64,000 bases of DNA from Marinibaculum sp040216765 (GCA_040216765.1 JAVJON010000007.1:434001-498000), one strand, 5' to 3'. Shown: positions 41,616 through 50,584, numbered from the stretch's first letter. Program-made: numbers and translations. The notes: a model not told the origin generated them from the letters alone.

Positions 41616-42605
41616 TCATTCCGTCACCGTCCGATTGCGCTGCTGCGCGCGCCATGCACGGACATTGCGGTTGTGCTCCGCCAGGCTCGCGGCAAAGACA
41701 TGCCCGCCGGTGCCGTCGGCGACGAAATAGAGAAAGTCGGTCTCGGCGGGCTGCAGCACCGCGCGCAGCGCAGCCCTGCTCGGATTCGCGATCGGCGTCG
41801 GCGGCAGCCCGGCAATGACATAGGTGTTCCAGTCGGTCGGGGTCTGCAGGTCGGTGCGGGTCAGCGGCCGGTCGATCCGGCCCAGCCCGTCGGACACACC
41901 ATAGATCACCGTCGGATCGGATTGCAGCCGCATGCCCTTGCGCAGGCGATTGCTGAAGACCCCGGCGACCAGTGGCCGTTCGTCCGGCTGGCCGGTCTCG
42001 CGCTCCACGATCGAGGCGAGGACCAGCGCCTCCTCCGGGCTGTCGATGGGGAGGTTCTCGGCCCGGCCCGCCCAGAGCTCCGCCAAGGCGGCGTCCATTG
42101 CGCCGGCCATGCGGTCGACCATCGCCTGGCGGGTGTCGCCGCGTTCGAAGGCATAGGTCTCCGGCAGCAGCCGCCCTTCCGCCGGCACCGACTCGATGCT
42201 GCCCGACAGCGCCGGCTCGGCCTCGATCAGGGCAAGCACCTGCCGCACGGTCAGGCCTTCGGGCACGGTGACCTGGCGGACGACACGCTCGCCGCGGCGC
42301 AGCCGGGCCAGCACCTCGGCGGGCGAAGCGGCGGCGGGAAAGGCATATTCACCGGCCTGCAGGCCGCGCGACGCCCCCTGCAGCAGCACGCCGGCCCGGA
42401 ACAGGGTGGCATCGGCAACCACGCCGGCCTGTTCCAGGCGCTGCGCGATACCGGCCATGCCGGTGCCCTTCGGGATCAGGACATTGACTTCCTGCGATGC
42501 CGGCCCCGGCCCGATCCAGTGCTGCCAGCCCCAGAAGGCGACAGCAGCCAGGATCAGCAACAGGCCGAAGAGGGCCCCGAATGTCTGAAGAATCGCACGG
42601 CGCAT
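41616..42605 (-). CDS. mltG: Endolytic murein transglycosylase MltG
   Basis: 329 residues. One N-terminal membrane helix (about 9-30), a LysM-like domain (about 35-90, VNVLIPKGTGMAGIAQRLEQ), then the YceG catalytic domain with the active Glu in LASIVERETGQPDERPLVAG and the closing YVIAGLPPTPIANPS and DFLYFV blocks. It cuts nascent glycan strands and so limits their length at the inner membrane. It follows fabF after 18 bases, as in many proteobacteria. Confidence 0.95.
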   Translation of the reverse strand: MRRAILQTFGALFGLLLILAAVAFWGWQHWIGPGPASQEVNVLIPKGTGMAGIAQRLEQAGVVADATLFRAGVLLQGASRGLQAGEYAFPAAASPAEVLARLRRGERVVRQVTVPEGLTVRQVLALIEAEPALSGSIESVPAEGRLLPETYAFERGDTRQAMVDRMAGAMDAALAELWAGRAENLPIDSPEEALVLASIVERETGQPDERPLVAGVFSNRLRKGMRLQSDPTVIYGVSDGLGRIDRPLTRTDLQTPTDWNTYVIAGLPPTPIANPSRAALRAVLQPAETDFLYFVADGTGGHVFAASLAEHNRNVRAWRAQQRNRTVTE

Positions 42606-42623
42606 GCGCCGGGGCCCGCCGTG

Positions 42624-43913
42624 TCAGTTCAACTGGCGGATCACCAGCGAGGCATTCGTCCCGCCGAACCCGAACGAGTTGCTCAGGGCCGCCCGCACCT
42701 CGCGCTCGCGCGGCTCGAACGGCACAAGGTCCATCGTGTCCGCGCCCTCGCAGGGATCGTCCAGGTTCAGGGTCGGCGGCACGACATTGTGGTGGATCGC
42801 CAGGGTGGAGAAGATCGCCTCCACCGAGCCGGCCGCCCCCAGAAGATGCCCGATGCTGGATTTCGTGGACGACATCGAGACCCTGGCGGCCGCGTTGCCG
42901 AACAGGCGCTTCACGGTCGCCAGCTCGATCTCGTCCCCCAGCGGGGTCGAGGTGCCATGGGCATTGATGTAGTCGATATCGTCGGGCGCCAGCCCGGCCC
43001 GCTTCATGGCCGTCTGCATGCAGCGGAACGCGCCATTGCCGTCCGGCGCCGGCGCGGTGATGTGGTAGGCGTCCCCGGTCAGGCCGTAGCCGACGAGCTC
43101 GCCATAGATCCGCGCGCCGCGCTTGCGCGCATGCTCGAACTCCTCGAGCACGACGACACCGGCGCCCTCGCCCATGACGAAGCCGTCGCGCCCCTTGTCC
43201 CAGGGCCGCGACGCCGCCGCCGGGCGGTCGTTGTAGTTGGTGGACAGCGCCTTGGCGGCGGAAAAGCCGGCGATCCCGATTCGGCAGATGCTGCTCTCGG
43301 CGCCACCGGCCACCATCACGTCGGCATCGTCCAGCATGATCATGCGCGCGGCATCGCCGATCGCATGGGCGCCGGTCGAGCAGGCGGTCACCACGGCGTG
43401 GTTGGGGCCGCGGAAACCGAACTCGATCGACACGTTGCCGGCAATAAGGTTGATCAGCACGCCGGGCAGGAAGAACGGGCTGACCCGCCGCGGGCCCTTC
43501 TCGTCGAGGGTATCGGACCCGTCGACGATGCTGCTCAGGCCGCCCACACCGGACCCGATCAGCACACCGGTGCGGATCTGGTCCTCCTCGCTCTCGGCCA
43601 CCCAGCCGGAATCGGCAATGGCCTCCTTCGCGGCGGCCATGCCGTACAGGATGAAGTCGTCCACCCGCCGGCGCTCCCGCGGGCTCATCCAGTCGTCCGG
43701 GTTGAACAGCGCCTCGCGCGGCACTTCGGGCGGCAGCCCTTCCTCGTCGATGAAAGGGATCATCGCCGCGATCTGGCAGGGCATGTCGTCCACGTTGAAC
43801 CGGTGGATCGGACGCAATGCGGAATGGCCTTTCAGCAGCCGATCCCAGGTCGCCTTCACGCCGCTGCCAAGCGGCGTAACCATGCCGAGGCCGGTAATGA
43901 CAACCCGGCGCAT
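42624..43913 (-). CDS. fabF: 3-oxoacyl-ACP synthase II
   Basis: 429 residues from ATG 43913, with GGAGAG five bases upstream; the GTG two codons earlier would fuse with that site. It elongates fatty acids by condensing malonyl-ACP with acyl-ACP, and in E. coli drives temperature control of unsaturation. The catalytic Cys is in TACSTGAHAIGDA; the two His are in NAHGTSTPLGD and GHLLGAAG. It lies 25 bases after acpP and 18 before mltG. Confidence 0.95.
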   Translation of the reverse strand: MRRVVITGLGMVTPLGSGVKATWDRLLKGHSALRPIHRFNVDDMPCQIAAMIPFIDEEGLPPEVPREALFNPDDWMSPRERRRVDDFILYGMAAAKEAIADSGWVAESEEDQIRTGVLIGSGVGGLSSIVDGSDTLDEKGPRRVSPFFLPGVLINLIAGNVSIEFGFRGPNHAVVTACSTGAHAIGDAARMIMLDDADVMVAGGAESSICRIGIAGFSAAKALSTNYNDRPAAASRPWDKGRDGFVMGEGAGVVVLEEFEHARKRGARIYGELVGYGLTGDAYHITAPAPDGNGAFRCMQTAMKRAGLAPDDIDYINAHGTSTPLGDEIELATVKRLFGNAAARVSMSSTKSSIGHLLGAAGSVEAIFSTLAIHHNVVPPTLNLDDPCEGADTMDLVPFEPREREVRAALSNSFGFGGTNASLVIRQLN

Positions 43914-43938
43914 CGTCACTCTCCGATCACGAAGCCGA

Positions 43939-44181
43939 TCAGGACCCGTGTTCCCTGATGAACTCGATGGCGTCCTTCACCGTGAGGATCTTCTCGGCGG
44001 CGTCGTCCGGGATCTCCACCCCGAACTCTTCCTCGAAGGCCATGACCAGCTCGACCGTGTCCAGGCTGTCGGCGCCCAGATCGTCGATGAAGCTGGCGGA
44101 TTCAGTGACCTTGTCCTCGTCGACCCCCAGATGTTCGACGACGATCTTCTTAACGCGCTCTTGAATGTCGTTATCGCTCAT
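43939..44181 (-). CDS. acpP: Acyl carrier protein
   Basis: 80 residues, very acidic. It carries growing acyl chains on a 4'-phosphopantetheine attached to Ser39 in the GADSLDTVEL motif. It is also the classic acyl donor for LuxI enzymes such as the one at 2091. A good site (GAGGACC) precedes ATG 44181. It is followed by fabF, forming the usual acpP-fabF pair; the fabG-fabD pair lies upstream beyond a 410-base gap. Confidence 0.96.
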   Translation of the reverse strand: MSDNDIQERVKKIVVEHLGVDEDKVTESASFIDDLGADSLDTVELVMAFEEEFGVEIPDDAAEKILTVKDAIEFIREHGS

Positions 44182-44591
44182 GATCTGGTCCTCGATCCTC
44201 CCGCGACAGATGCGTTCCGCCCGAACCCGCTTCCGGCGGCACTATAAGGATGGCCCCTCGCTCTCCGGGATTGCCCGCCGGCAAGTTCTCCGACCCCGGC
44301 CGGCATCGAAGCCGGCCCGGTCGGGGAGCATGCCTGCACGGGGCCGGTCGTGCCCGGCGGGCGCCCCGCTCCCCCTGCGGTGCGCTTGCACATCGCCGCC
44401 CCAGGCGCGTTTCCATGCATCTCGAAAACACGCCGGCGGCGAAAGGGTCTGGGTGGATAGCACAGTTTCCCCAGTGTGCAAATTGCTCGACAGGCCAAGT
44501 CCCGGATATCTGCAGATGCGCCGAAACCGCCCCCCATGCCGCCGCATGACCGCATCGCGCATCGGAAGCGCCCCGGCGCGCCGGGACCCTG
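44182..44591 (-). promoter_or_regulatory. 410-base gap between fabG and acpP with a strong hairpin and probable acpP promoter
   Basis: No ORF with coding character on either strand. A long imperfect hairpin has arms 44288-44304 and 44311-44328 around ATCGAA; there is no T-run after it. TATAGT on the reverse strand (44246-44241) is a -10-like word about 60 bases before acpP, with no good -35. The region 44430-44500 is slightly AT-rich. Separate control of the highly expressed acpP is the likely reason for the gap. Confidence 0.5.
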
Positions 44592-45335
44592 TCAAATCAT
44601 CGCCATACCGCCGTTCACGTGCAAGGTCTGGCCGGTGACATAGCCACCTTCGTCGGAGGCCAGGTAGAGCACGGCGGCCGCGATATCCTCGCCGCTGCCA
44701 AGCCGGCCGAGGGGAATCCGGCCCAGCAGCGCCGACTTCTGCGCCTCGTTCAGGGCATCGGTCATCGGCGTCTCGATGAAGCCCGGCGCCACGCAGTTGA
44801 CCGTGATGTTGCGCGAGGCCAGCTCCTGCGCCAGCGCCTTGCTCATGCCGATCATGCCGGCCTTCGCGGCGGCATAGTTGGCCTGTCCCGGATTGCCGGT
44901 CACGCCGACGATCGAGGTGATGCCGATCACCCGCCCGTGGCGGCGCTTCATCATCCCGCGCATCAATGCCTTGGCGAGCACGAATCCGGCGGTCAGGTCG
45001 ACTTCCAGGACATCGTCCCAGTCCTCGTCCTTCATCCGCATCGCCAGGTTGTCCCGGGTGATGCCTGCATTGTTCACCAGGATGTCGACCTGCCCCAGCG
45101 CCTCCTCGGCCCGGCCCGCGAGCCCGGCCACGGCGGCGCGATCCGCCAGGTTGCAGGGCAGCACCTGGGTGCCCTCGCCCAGCTCCGCGGCGATCGCCTG
45201 CAGGGCATCCTCGCGCGTGCCGGACAGCGCGACCGCCGCGCCCGCCGCCTTCAGCCGCCGCGCGATCGCGACGCCGATGCCACCGCTCGCCCCGGTGACC
45301 AGGGCAGCCCGGCCGCTCAGATCGAAACCGCTCAT
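44592..45335 (-). CDS. fabG: 3-oxoacyl-ACP reductase
   Basis: 247 residues. An NADPH-dependent reductase of 3-oxoacyl-ACP in fatty-acid elongation. SDR motifs: GASGGIG at about 15-21, NNAG at 88-91, catalytic S141, Y154 and K158 (QANYAAAKAG), and the FabG-type EVDLTAGFVL and PGFIETPMTDAL. It follows fabD by 43 bases. Ends GGMAMI, the typical FabG C-terminus. Confidence 0.96.
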   Translation of the reverse strand: MSGFDLSGRAALVTGASGGIGVAIARRLKAAGAAVALSGTREDALQAIAAELGEGTQVLPCNLADRAAVAGLAGRAEEALGQVDILVNNAGITRDNLAMRMKDEDWDDVLEVDLTAGFVLAKALMRGMMKRRHGRVIGITSIVGVTGNPGQANYAAAKAGMIGMSKALAQELASRNITVNCVAPGFIETPMTDALNEAQKSALLGRIPLGRLGSGEDIAAAVLYLASDEGGYVTGQTLHVNGGMAMI

Positions 45336-45378
45336 CTGCTCATCCTTCCCATCTGCTGGTATGCCGCATGCCGCTCCG

Positions 45379-46320
45379 TCACAGAGCCTTCAGCAGCGCC
45401 TCGATCTCCTGGGGCTCGCCCACCGCCTCGCCCTTCAGGTCGCGGTCGATCCGCCGCAGCATCGTCGTCAGCACCTTGCCGGTCCCCAGTTCCACGATCT
45501 CGGCCACGCCCTGGTCGCGCATCCACAGCACGCTTTCGCGCCACCGTACGGTTGCGGTCACCTGCTGCACCAGCAGGCGCCGGATCGTCTCGGGATCGGA
45601 TTCGCCCTGCGCCGTGACATTGGCGACCAGCGGGCGGCGCGGCGGGGCGATGGCCTGGGCGCCCAGGGCCTCTGCCATCGCATCGGCGGCCGGCTGCATC
45701 AGCGCACAATGGAAGGGCGCGCTCACCGACAGCGGCACGACCTTCTTGCAGCCCTTCTCCTTGGCAATGGCAGTGGCGCGCTCGATCGCCTCGGCGCTGC
45801 CGGCCAGCACAACCTGTCCCGGCGCATTGTCGTTGGCCAGCTCGCAGACGTCGGAGCCGGCCGCTTCGCGGGCCACCGCCTCCGCCACATCGGCATCCGG
45901 GCCCAGCAGGGCGATCATGGCGCCCTTGCCCACCGGCACCGCGGTCTGCATGGCCCGGCCGCGCCGCTTCAGCAGGCGCGCCGTATCCGCCAGCGGCAGG
46001 GCCCCCGCCGCGGCGAGCGCGGTATACTCCCCCAGGCTGTGCCCGGCGAAATAGGCGGCCTTGTCGGACAGGGCGAAGCCGCCCTGCCCTTCCAGCACCC
46101 GCGCCACGGCGAGGCCGACCGCCATCAGCGCCGGCTGGGCGTTCTCCGTCAGGGTCAGGTCGCCCTCCGGTCCGTCGAACATCAGGTCGGACAGCTTCTG
46201 CGACAGGGCGTCGTCGACCTCCTCGAAGACCTGGCGGGCCTCGGCGAAGGCCTCGGCCAGGGTGCGTCCCATCCCGACGACCTGACTGCCCTGCCCCGGA
46301 AAGACAAATGCCCGGCTCAT
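45379..46320 (-). CDS. fabD: Malonyl-CoA:ACP transacylase
   Basis: 313 residues from ATG 46320 (AAGGG upstream). It moves the malonyl group from CoA to ACP. The start MSRAFVFPGQGSQVVGMG, the oxyanion-hole Gln in TENAQPALMA, the nucleophile S95 in GHSLGEY and the catalytic His in VSAPFHCALM are all present. First gene of the minus-strand fab cluster, divergent from rpsF. Confidence 0.96.
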   Translation of the reverse strand: MSRAFVFPGQGSQVVGMGRTLAEAFAEARQVFEEVDDALSQKLSDLMFDGPEGDLTLTENAQPALMAVGLAVARVLEGQGGFALSDKAAYFAGHSLGEYTALAAAGALPLADTARLLKRRGRAMQTAVPVGKGAMIALLGPDADVAEAVAREAAGSDVCELANDNAPGQVVLAGSAEAIERATAIAKEKGCKKVVPLSVSAPFHCALMQPAADAMAEALGAQAIAPPRRPLVANVTAQGESDPETIRRLLVQQVTATVRWRESVLWMRDQGVAEIVELGTGKVLTTMLRRIDRDLKGEAVGEPQEIEALLKAL

Positions 46321-46636
46321 CCCGATCCCCTTCCTGATGCTGTTCCTCGGCTCCGGCGGGCGGCGCCGCTGCACCCTGCCCGGCCGGGGCGCTAGTGTTA
46401 GGAGCAGGCGCGCGGCCGATCAAGGCCAGGGCCCCGGCAGGCGCGCGACCGTCCTGCGAACAATCGCTTGCGTTGCCGGCGCGTCTGACTATATTGCCGC
46501 GCTCATCTCCTTGCCGGGCCGGATGGCCGTCCCGGCTAGGCCCGTTGCGTCCCCGCCAGGCATAACAGGACCACCCTTTCGGGACCTGTCGTCACGGCGC
46601 TGACAGCGGGCCGCACAACAGCCGAAGGGAGACCGG
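46321..46636 (+). promoter_or_regulatory. Divergent region between fabD and rpsF with a probable rpsF promoter and long leader
   Basis: 316 bases, no gene seen. On the plus strand TTGCGT (46466-46471) and TATATT (46488-46493), 16 bases apart, make a good sigma70-like promoter for the ribosomal protein operon. That leaves a leader of about 135 bases with a small stem CTGTC/GACAG (46586-46606) before the GAAGGGAGA site. Leader-based autoregulation by S6:S18 is known in bacteria but was not demonstrated here. Confidence 0.5.
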
Positions 46637-47155
46637 ATGAGCTACTACGAGACTGTCTTCATCGTGCGCCAGGACGTGTCCGGCGCGCAGGTGGAGACCC
46701 TGGCAAATGAATTCAAGGGCATCGTCGAGGCCCAGGGCGGCTCGGTCCAGAAGATCGAGCCCTGGGGCCTGCGCAGCCTGGCCTACCGGATCAAGAAGAA
46801 CCGCAAGGGCCATTATATCCTGATGAACATCGACGCTCCGCCGGCGGCCATCGCCGAGATGGAACGGATGATGCGCCTCAACGAGGATATTTTGCGCTAC
46901 CTGACGGTCCGGGTGGACGAGCTGAAAGAGGGCCCCTCCGCCATCCTCACCAACAAGGGGCGTGACGACCGGGATCGCGGCGGACGCGGTGGACGCGACC
47001 GGGGCGATCGCGACCGTGGCGATCGCGGTGGCCGGGGCGGCGACCGCGACCGGGGCGATCGCGGCGATCGCGGTGGCCGGGGCGGCGACCGTCCGCCGTT
47101 CCGCTCCGAAGGCCGCCCGGCCCAGGGCGATGCCGCCGATGGAGGACAGTCCTGA
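46637..47155 (+). CDS. rpsF: 30S ribosomal protein S6 with an Arg/Gly/Asp-rich tail
   Basis: 172 residues against about 100-135 usual. Residues 1-105 are a normal S6 (SYYETVFIVRQDVSGAQVET, then WGLRSLAYRIKKNRKGHYIL and RLNEDILRYLTVRV). Residues about 108-172 are almost only Arg, Asp and Gly in RGG, DRG and GDR units, encoded by near-perfect DNA repeats. In the ribosome S6 pairs with S18, whose gene starts on the stop codon. The tail resembles RNA-binding RGG segments; function unknown. Confidence 0.95.
   Translation: MSYYETVFIVRQDVSGAQVETLANEFKGIVEAQGGSVQKIEPWGLRSLAYRIKKNRKGHYILMNIDAPPAAIAEMERMMRLNEDILRYLTVRVDELKEGPSAILTNKGRDDRDRGGRGGRDRGDRDRGDRGGRGGDRDRGDRGDRGGRGGDRPPFRSEGRPAQGDAADGGQS
47018..47091 (+). 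repeat. 29-base direct repeat inside the rpsF tail
   Basis: Bases 47018-47046 and 47063-47091 are identical, within a wider array of GGCGATCGC-type words coding for RGG and DRG units. This length can recombine or slip, and both copies keep the reading frame (45 bases apart). Confidence 0.85.
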
Positions 47156-47409
47156 TGCCCGCTCCCCAGCGTTCCGCTTCCCCCGTACGCCGCCCGTTCT
47201 TCCGGCGTCGCAAGTCCTGCCCGTTCTCCGGCGCCAATGCGCCGGCGATCGACTACAAGGATGTCAAGCTGCTGCAGCGGTTCGTGTCCGAGCGGGGCAA
47301 GATCGTCCCGAGCCGGATCACTGCCGTTTCGGCCAAGAAGCAGCGCGAACTGGCGCAGGCGATCAAGCGCGCACGCCAGCTGGCGCTGCTGCCCTACATC
47401 CTGCGCTGA
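47155..47409 (+). CDS. rpsR: 30S ribosomal protein S18
   Basis: 84 residues. S18 motifs: RRPFFRRRKSCPFSG, IDYKDVKLLQRFVSERGKIVPSRIT, and AKKQRELAQAIKRARQLALLPY. Its ATG overlaps the rpsF stop by one base (TGATG), so the two partner proteins are made in step. A strong hairpin follows the stop. Confidence 0.97.
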   Translation: MPAPQRSASPVRRPFFRRRKSCPFSGANAPAIDYKDVKLLQRFVSERGKIVPSRITAVSAKKQRELAQAIKRARQLALLPYILR

Positions 47410-47416
47410 GGCATCC

Positions 47417-47457
47417 CGCCCCGGCCCTGTCGGAGATTCCTTGACGGGACCGGGGCG
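47417..47457 (+). terminator. Strong hairpin between rpsR and the DUF2232 gene
   Basis: Arms 47417-47431 and 47443-47457 form a 15-bp stem with two non-Watson-Crick positions and an 11-base loop. No T-run follows and the downstream genes share the strand, so it more likely attenuates, or acts as an RNA-processing or stability element, than fully terminates. Confidence 0.5.
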
Positions 47458-47490
47458 CCACGTCACGCCGGTGGCAGGAAGGACGAGGCG

Positions 47491-48447
47491 ATGCGCCAGG
47501 GCTGGCTGTTCGGGCTCGGTTGCGGGCTGGGCGCGGTCCTGCTGCTGGGCATCGCGGAACTGGCACCGCTCACCGCGCTGCTGATCTATGGCATCCCGAT
47601 GGGGCCGTTCGTCGCCGGGCTGGTGTCCGGCGTTGGTCCGGCCCTGCTGGCGGCACTGGTTTTCCTGCTGGTCGCATTGATGTTTTCGCCGACCAGCGCC
47701 GCGATCCTGTTCGCCACCCTGGCCCTGCCGGCCGCCCTGTTGAGCTGGCAGGCATTGCAGCGGCCCGGCGGTGCGGGCCGGACATCGTCGGGGGCGGCGC
47801 CGCAATGGACCTCGGCGGGCTCGCTGCTGGGCAGCCTGGCTCTGGGCGGCGCGGCGATCGGGCTGGCGGCGCAGATTGCCATCGGCAGCCAGCAGGAGGA
47901 GGCAGTCCGCTTCCTGATGGCCCAGATGGCGCCGTTGACGGAGCCGGGACCGGACGGCCGGACGCAGATCGAACCGAACCAGCTGGAATCGCTGGTTACC
48001 GCCTCCCTGGAGGCCGCCCCGCTCGGGGTCGGGGCGATCTGGGTGCTGGTCATGGCGGTCAATGGCGCCCTGGCGCAGGCGATCGCCAGGAACCTGGGCC
48101 GCAACCTGCGGCCAAGCCCGTCCTACCGGCGGGCACGGGTGCCGGGCTGGGTGCTGTACGCGATGGGCGCCGCCCTTCTGCTGGGGCTCGCCCCCGATCC
48201 GCTGGGGCGGGTCGGCACCGTCGTCGGCATCCTGCTGGCGATGGGCTATCTGATGCAGGGACTTGCCGTCATGCATGTCCTTGCGCGGAGAACGGGCGGT
48301 GGCCGCTGGCTGCTCATCCCGTTCTACATTTTGTTTGTGGTGGTCGGCCCGCTCATGCCCTTCGCTGTGGTGGTGCTGGGCCTGGTCGAAGACCATGTCC
48401 GATATCGCGACCGCGAAGGCGGACCGGTCGGCAAGGAGGATGAGTGA
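47491..48447 (+). CDS. DUF2232 integral membrane protein
   Basis: 318 residues with about eight hydrophobic helices spread from 5 to 300; the C-terminal 25 residues are charged (EDHVRYRDREGGPVGKEDE). The family is usually encoded between rpsR and rplI in alphaproteobacteria, exactly as here. Function unknown; relatives in Firmicutes (YybS type) are linked to spore or membrane processes, which says little here. Its stop overlaps the rplI start by one base. Confidence 0.85.
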   Translation: MRQGWLFGLGCGLGAVLLLGIAELAPLTALLIYGIPMGPFVAGLVSGVGPALLAALVFLLVALMFSPTSAAILFATLALPAALLSWQALQRPGGAGRTSSGAAPQWTSAGSLLGSLALGGAAIGLAAQIAIGSQQEEAVRFLMAQMAPLTEPGPDGRTQIEPNQLESLVTASLEAAPLGVGAIWVLVMAVNGALAQAIARNLGRNLRPSPSYRRARVPGWVLYAMGAALLLGLAPDPLGRVGTVVGILLAMGYLMQGLAVMHVLARRTGGGRWLLIPFYILFVVVGPLMPFAVVVLGLVEDHVRYRDREGGPVGKEDE

Positions 48448-49091
48448 TGGAAGTCATTCTGATGGAACGCGTGGACAAGCTCGGCCAGATGGGCGAGGTG
48501 GTCCGCGTGCGCGACGGCTATGCACGCAATTACCTGTTGCCGCAGGGCAAGGCCCTGCGCGCCAACAAGGCCAACCTGGCCCGCTTCGAGACGGAGCGCA
48601 GCCAGCTCGAGGCCCGCAACCTGGAGCGTCGCCAGGAGGCCGAGGCGGTTGCCGGCCGGATGGGCGATTTCTCTGTGGTCCTGTTGCGGCAGGCCGGCGA
48701 GAGCGGGCAGCTGTACGGCTCGGTCTCCGCCCGCGACATCGCGGATGCCGGGACCGAGGCCGGTGCCAGCATGTCGCGCGAGCAGGTCCGCCTGGAGCGG
48801 CCGATCAAGACCCTTGGCCTGCATGCCGTGCGGGTCGACCTGCATCCGGAGGTCTCCATCGAGGTCACCGTGAACGTCGCCCGCTCCGCCGAAGAGGCCG
48901 AGATCCAGGCCAGCGGCGGCGATCCGAACGCATCGGACTATGACGACGACGACGACGACATGGACCTCGACGGCGATGCCGAGGGCGATGAGATGGAAGC
49001 CGCCGGGGACGACGGTGCGGATGCCGGGTTCGACCCGCAGCCGGATGTCGAGACCGGTTCCGACGAGACCGACGGCGAGGTCCGTCACTGA
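48447..49091 (+). CDS. rplI: 50S ribosomal protein L9 with an acidic C-terminal tail
   Basis: 214 residues against about 150-190 usual. Residues 1-150 are standard L9: MEVILMERVDKLGQMGEVVRV, the GYARNYLLPQGKAL signature and the C-terminal GQLYGSVSARDIADA domain. Residues about 150-214 are mostly Asp, Glu, Ala and Gly (including a run of six Asp). The acidic tail is the charge opposite of the basic S6 tail in the same operon. L9 restrains ribosome sliding on mRNA. Confidence 0.95.
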   Translation: MEVILMERVDKLGQMGEVVRVRDGYARNYLLPQGKALRANKANLARFETERSQLEARNLERRQEAEAVAGRMGDFSVVLLRQAGESGQLYGSVSARDIADAGTEAGASMSREQVRLERPIKTLGLHAVRVDLHPEVSIEVTVNVARSAEEAEIQASGGDPNASDYDDDDDDMDLDGDAEGDEMEAAGDDGADAGFDPQPDVETGSDETDGEVRH

Positions 49092-49286
49092 ACATCCGCA
49101 GCGCGGCATCGGCCGGCCGCGGTTCGCGGCCGGCTGCGATGCCATGCGATGTCAGCGCAGGGCCCTGCCCGGAAACAGGCGTCACCGGCAGTAGCCACGC
49201 CGGAACAAGGCACTAGCGGCATAAATACCGCCGGCAGCCCGCCTGTCACATCTTGTCGGGACCGTGAACTCTGTTAATTTTCTCGC

Positions 49287-50582
49287 ATGTCATTCCGCGA
49301 GAAAATCTTCAATGCAGTCGTCCGGACCGGCACATTGACGGTCATCGGCACCGACGGCACAACGGCGACCTACGGTGACGGGACCGAGCCGCGGGTCACC
49401 ATCCGTCTGCATGACCCCGCCCTGCCGCGAAAGATCGCCACCAATCCGGGGCTGGCGGTCGGCGAAGCCTTCATGGACGGCCGTCTGACGATCGAGGATG
49501 GCGGCGATGTGCGCCAGATGCTCGACCTTGCCCTGCGCAACATGGGCTGGGGCATCGGCGAGCATTGGGTCATGCGCCTCGGCTATCGCCTGCGCATCGC
49601 GATGCGGCGCCTCGGCCAGATCAACCCGGTCGGCAGGGCACAGGCCAATGTCGCCCACCACTACGACCTGTCCGACACCCTGTACGACCTGTTCCTCGAT
49701 TCGGACCGGCAATATTCCTGCGCCTACTACATGTCCCCCGACCAGAGCATCGAGGACGCCCAGCGGCAGAAGAAGCGGCATCTGGCGGCGAAGCTCCTGC
49801 TGGAGGACGGGCAGAAACTGCTCGATATCGGCTCGGGCTGGGGCGGCCTGGGGCTGCACCTGGCACAGATGCACAATGTCGACGTCACCGGCGTCACCCT
49901 GTCGCGGGAACAGCACGCCGTATCGCAGGACCGCGCCCAGCGCGCCGGCATGGCGGACCGGGTGCGCTTCAAGCTGCAGGATTACCGGCACGAAGGCGCG
50001 GTCTACGACCGGATCGTCTCGGTCGGCATGTTCGAGCATGTCGGCGTGAACCATTACCGGGAGTTCTTCGTTAAGCTGCGCGACCTGCTGCATGCGGACG
50101 GCGTGGCGCTGCTGCATACGATCGGCCGCGCGGACGGCCCGGGCACCACCAACAGCTGGATCCAGAAGTACATCTTTCCCGGCGGCTATACCCCTGCCCT
50201 GTCGGAGATCATGCCGCATATCGAGCAGGCCGGCCTGTACGTCACCGATGTCGAGGTCCTGCGCCTGCACTATGCGGAGACCCTGCTGGCCTGGCAGCGC
50301 CGCTTCGCCGAGAACCGGGAACGGATCAAGGCGCTCTACGACGAGCGGTTCTGCCGGATGTGGGAATTCTATCTGGCAGGCAGCGAGATGACCTTCCGCC
50401 ATGCCGGCCATGTCGTGTTCCAGATCCAGATGGCAAAGCGGCAGGACGCGGTGCCGCTGTCGCGCGACTATATCCAGGATTATGAACGCGCGGTGCCGCT
50501 GGCCGACACCGTGATGTCGCCGAATTCCACACCCCCTGTGGATGCCGTGCGCCCGGGCCGGCACGATCAGGCGGCGGAATAG
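49287..50582 (+). CDS. cfa: Cyclopropane-fatty-acyl-phospholipid synthase
   Basis: 431 residues. It adds a methylene from SAM across double bonds of membrane phospholipids, typically on entry to stationary phase. Motifs: AHHYDLSDTLYDLFLD, the SAM loop LDIGSGWGGLGLHL, VSVGMFEHVGVNHY and the C-terminal ETLLAWQRRFAENRE block. The N-terminal lipid-binding region is present. Its own promoter is likely in the 195-base gap upstream (TTGTCG at about 49253). It has no overlap with neighbours. Confidence 0.94.
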   Translation: MSFREKIFNAVVRTGTLTVIGTDGTTATYGDGTEPRVTIRLHDPALPRKIATNPGLAVGEAFMDGRLTIEDGGDVRQMLDLALRNMGWGIGEHWVMRLGYRLRIAMRRLGQINPVGRAQANVAHHYDLSDTLYDLFLDSDRQYSCAYYMSPDQSIEDAQRQKKRHLAAKLLLEDGQKLLDIGSGWGGLGLHLAQMHNVDVTGVTLSREQHAVSQDRAQRAGMADRVRFKLQDYRHEGAVYDRIVSVGMFEHVGVNHYREFFVKLRDLLHADGVALLHTIGRADGPGTTNSWIQKYIFPGGYTPALSEIMPHIEQAGLYVTDVEVLRLHYAETLLAWQRRFAENRERIKALYDERFCRMWEFYLAGSEMTFRHAGHVVFQIQMAKRQDAVPLSRDYIQDYERAVPLADTVMSPNSTPPVDAVRPGRHDQAAE

Positions 50583-50584
50583 CG

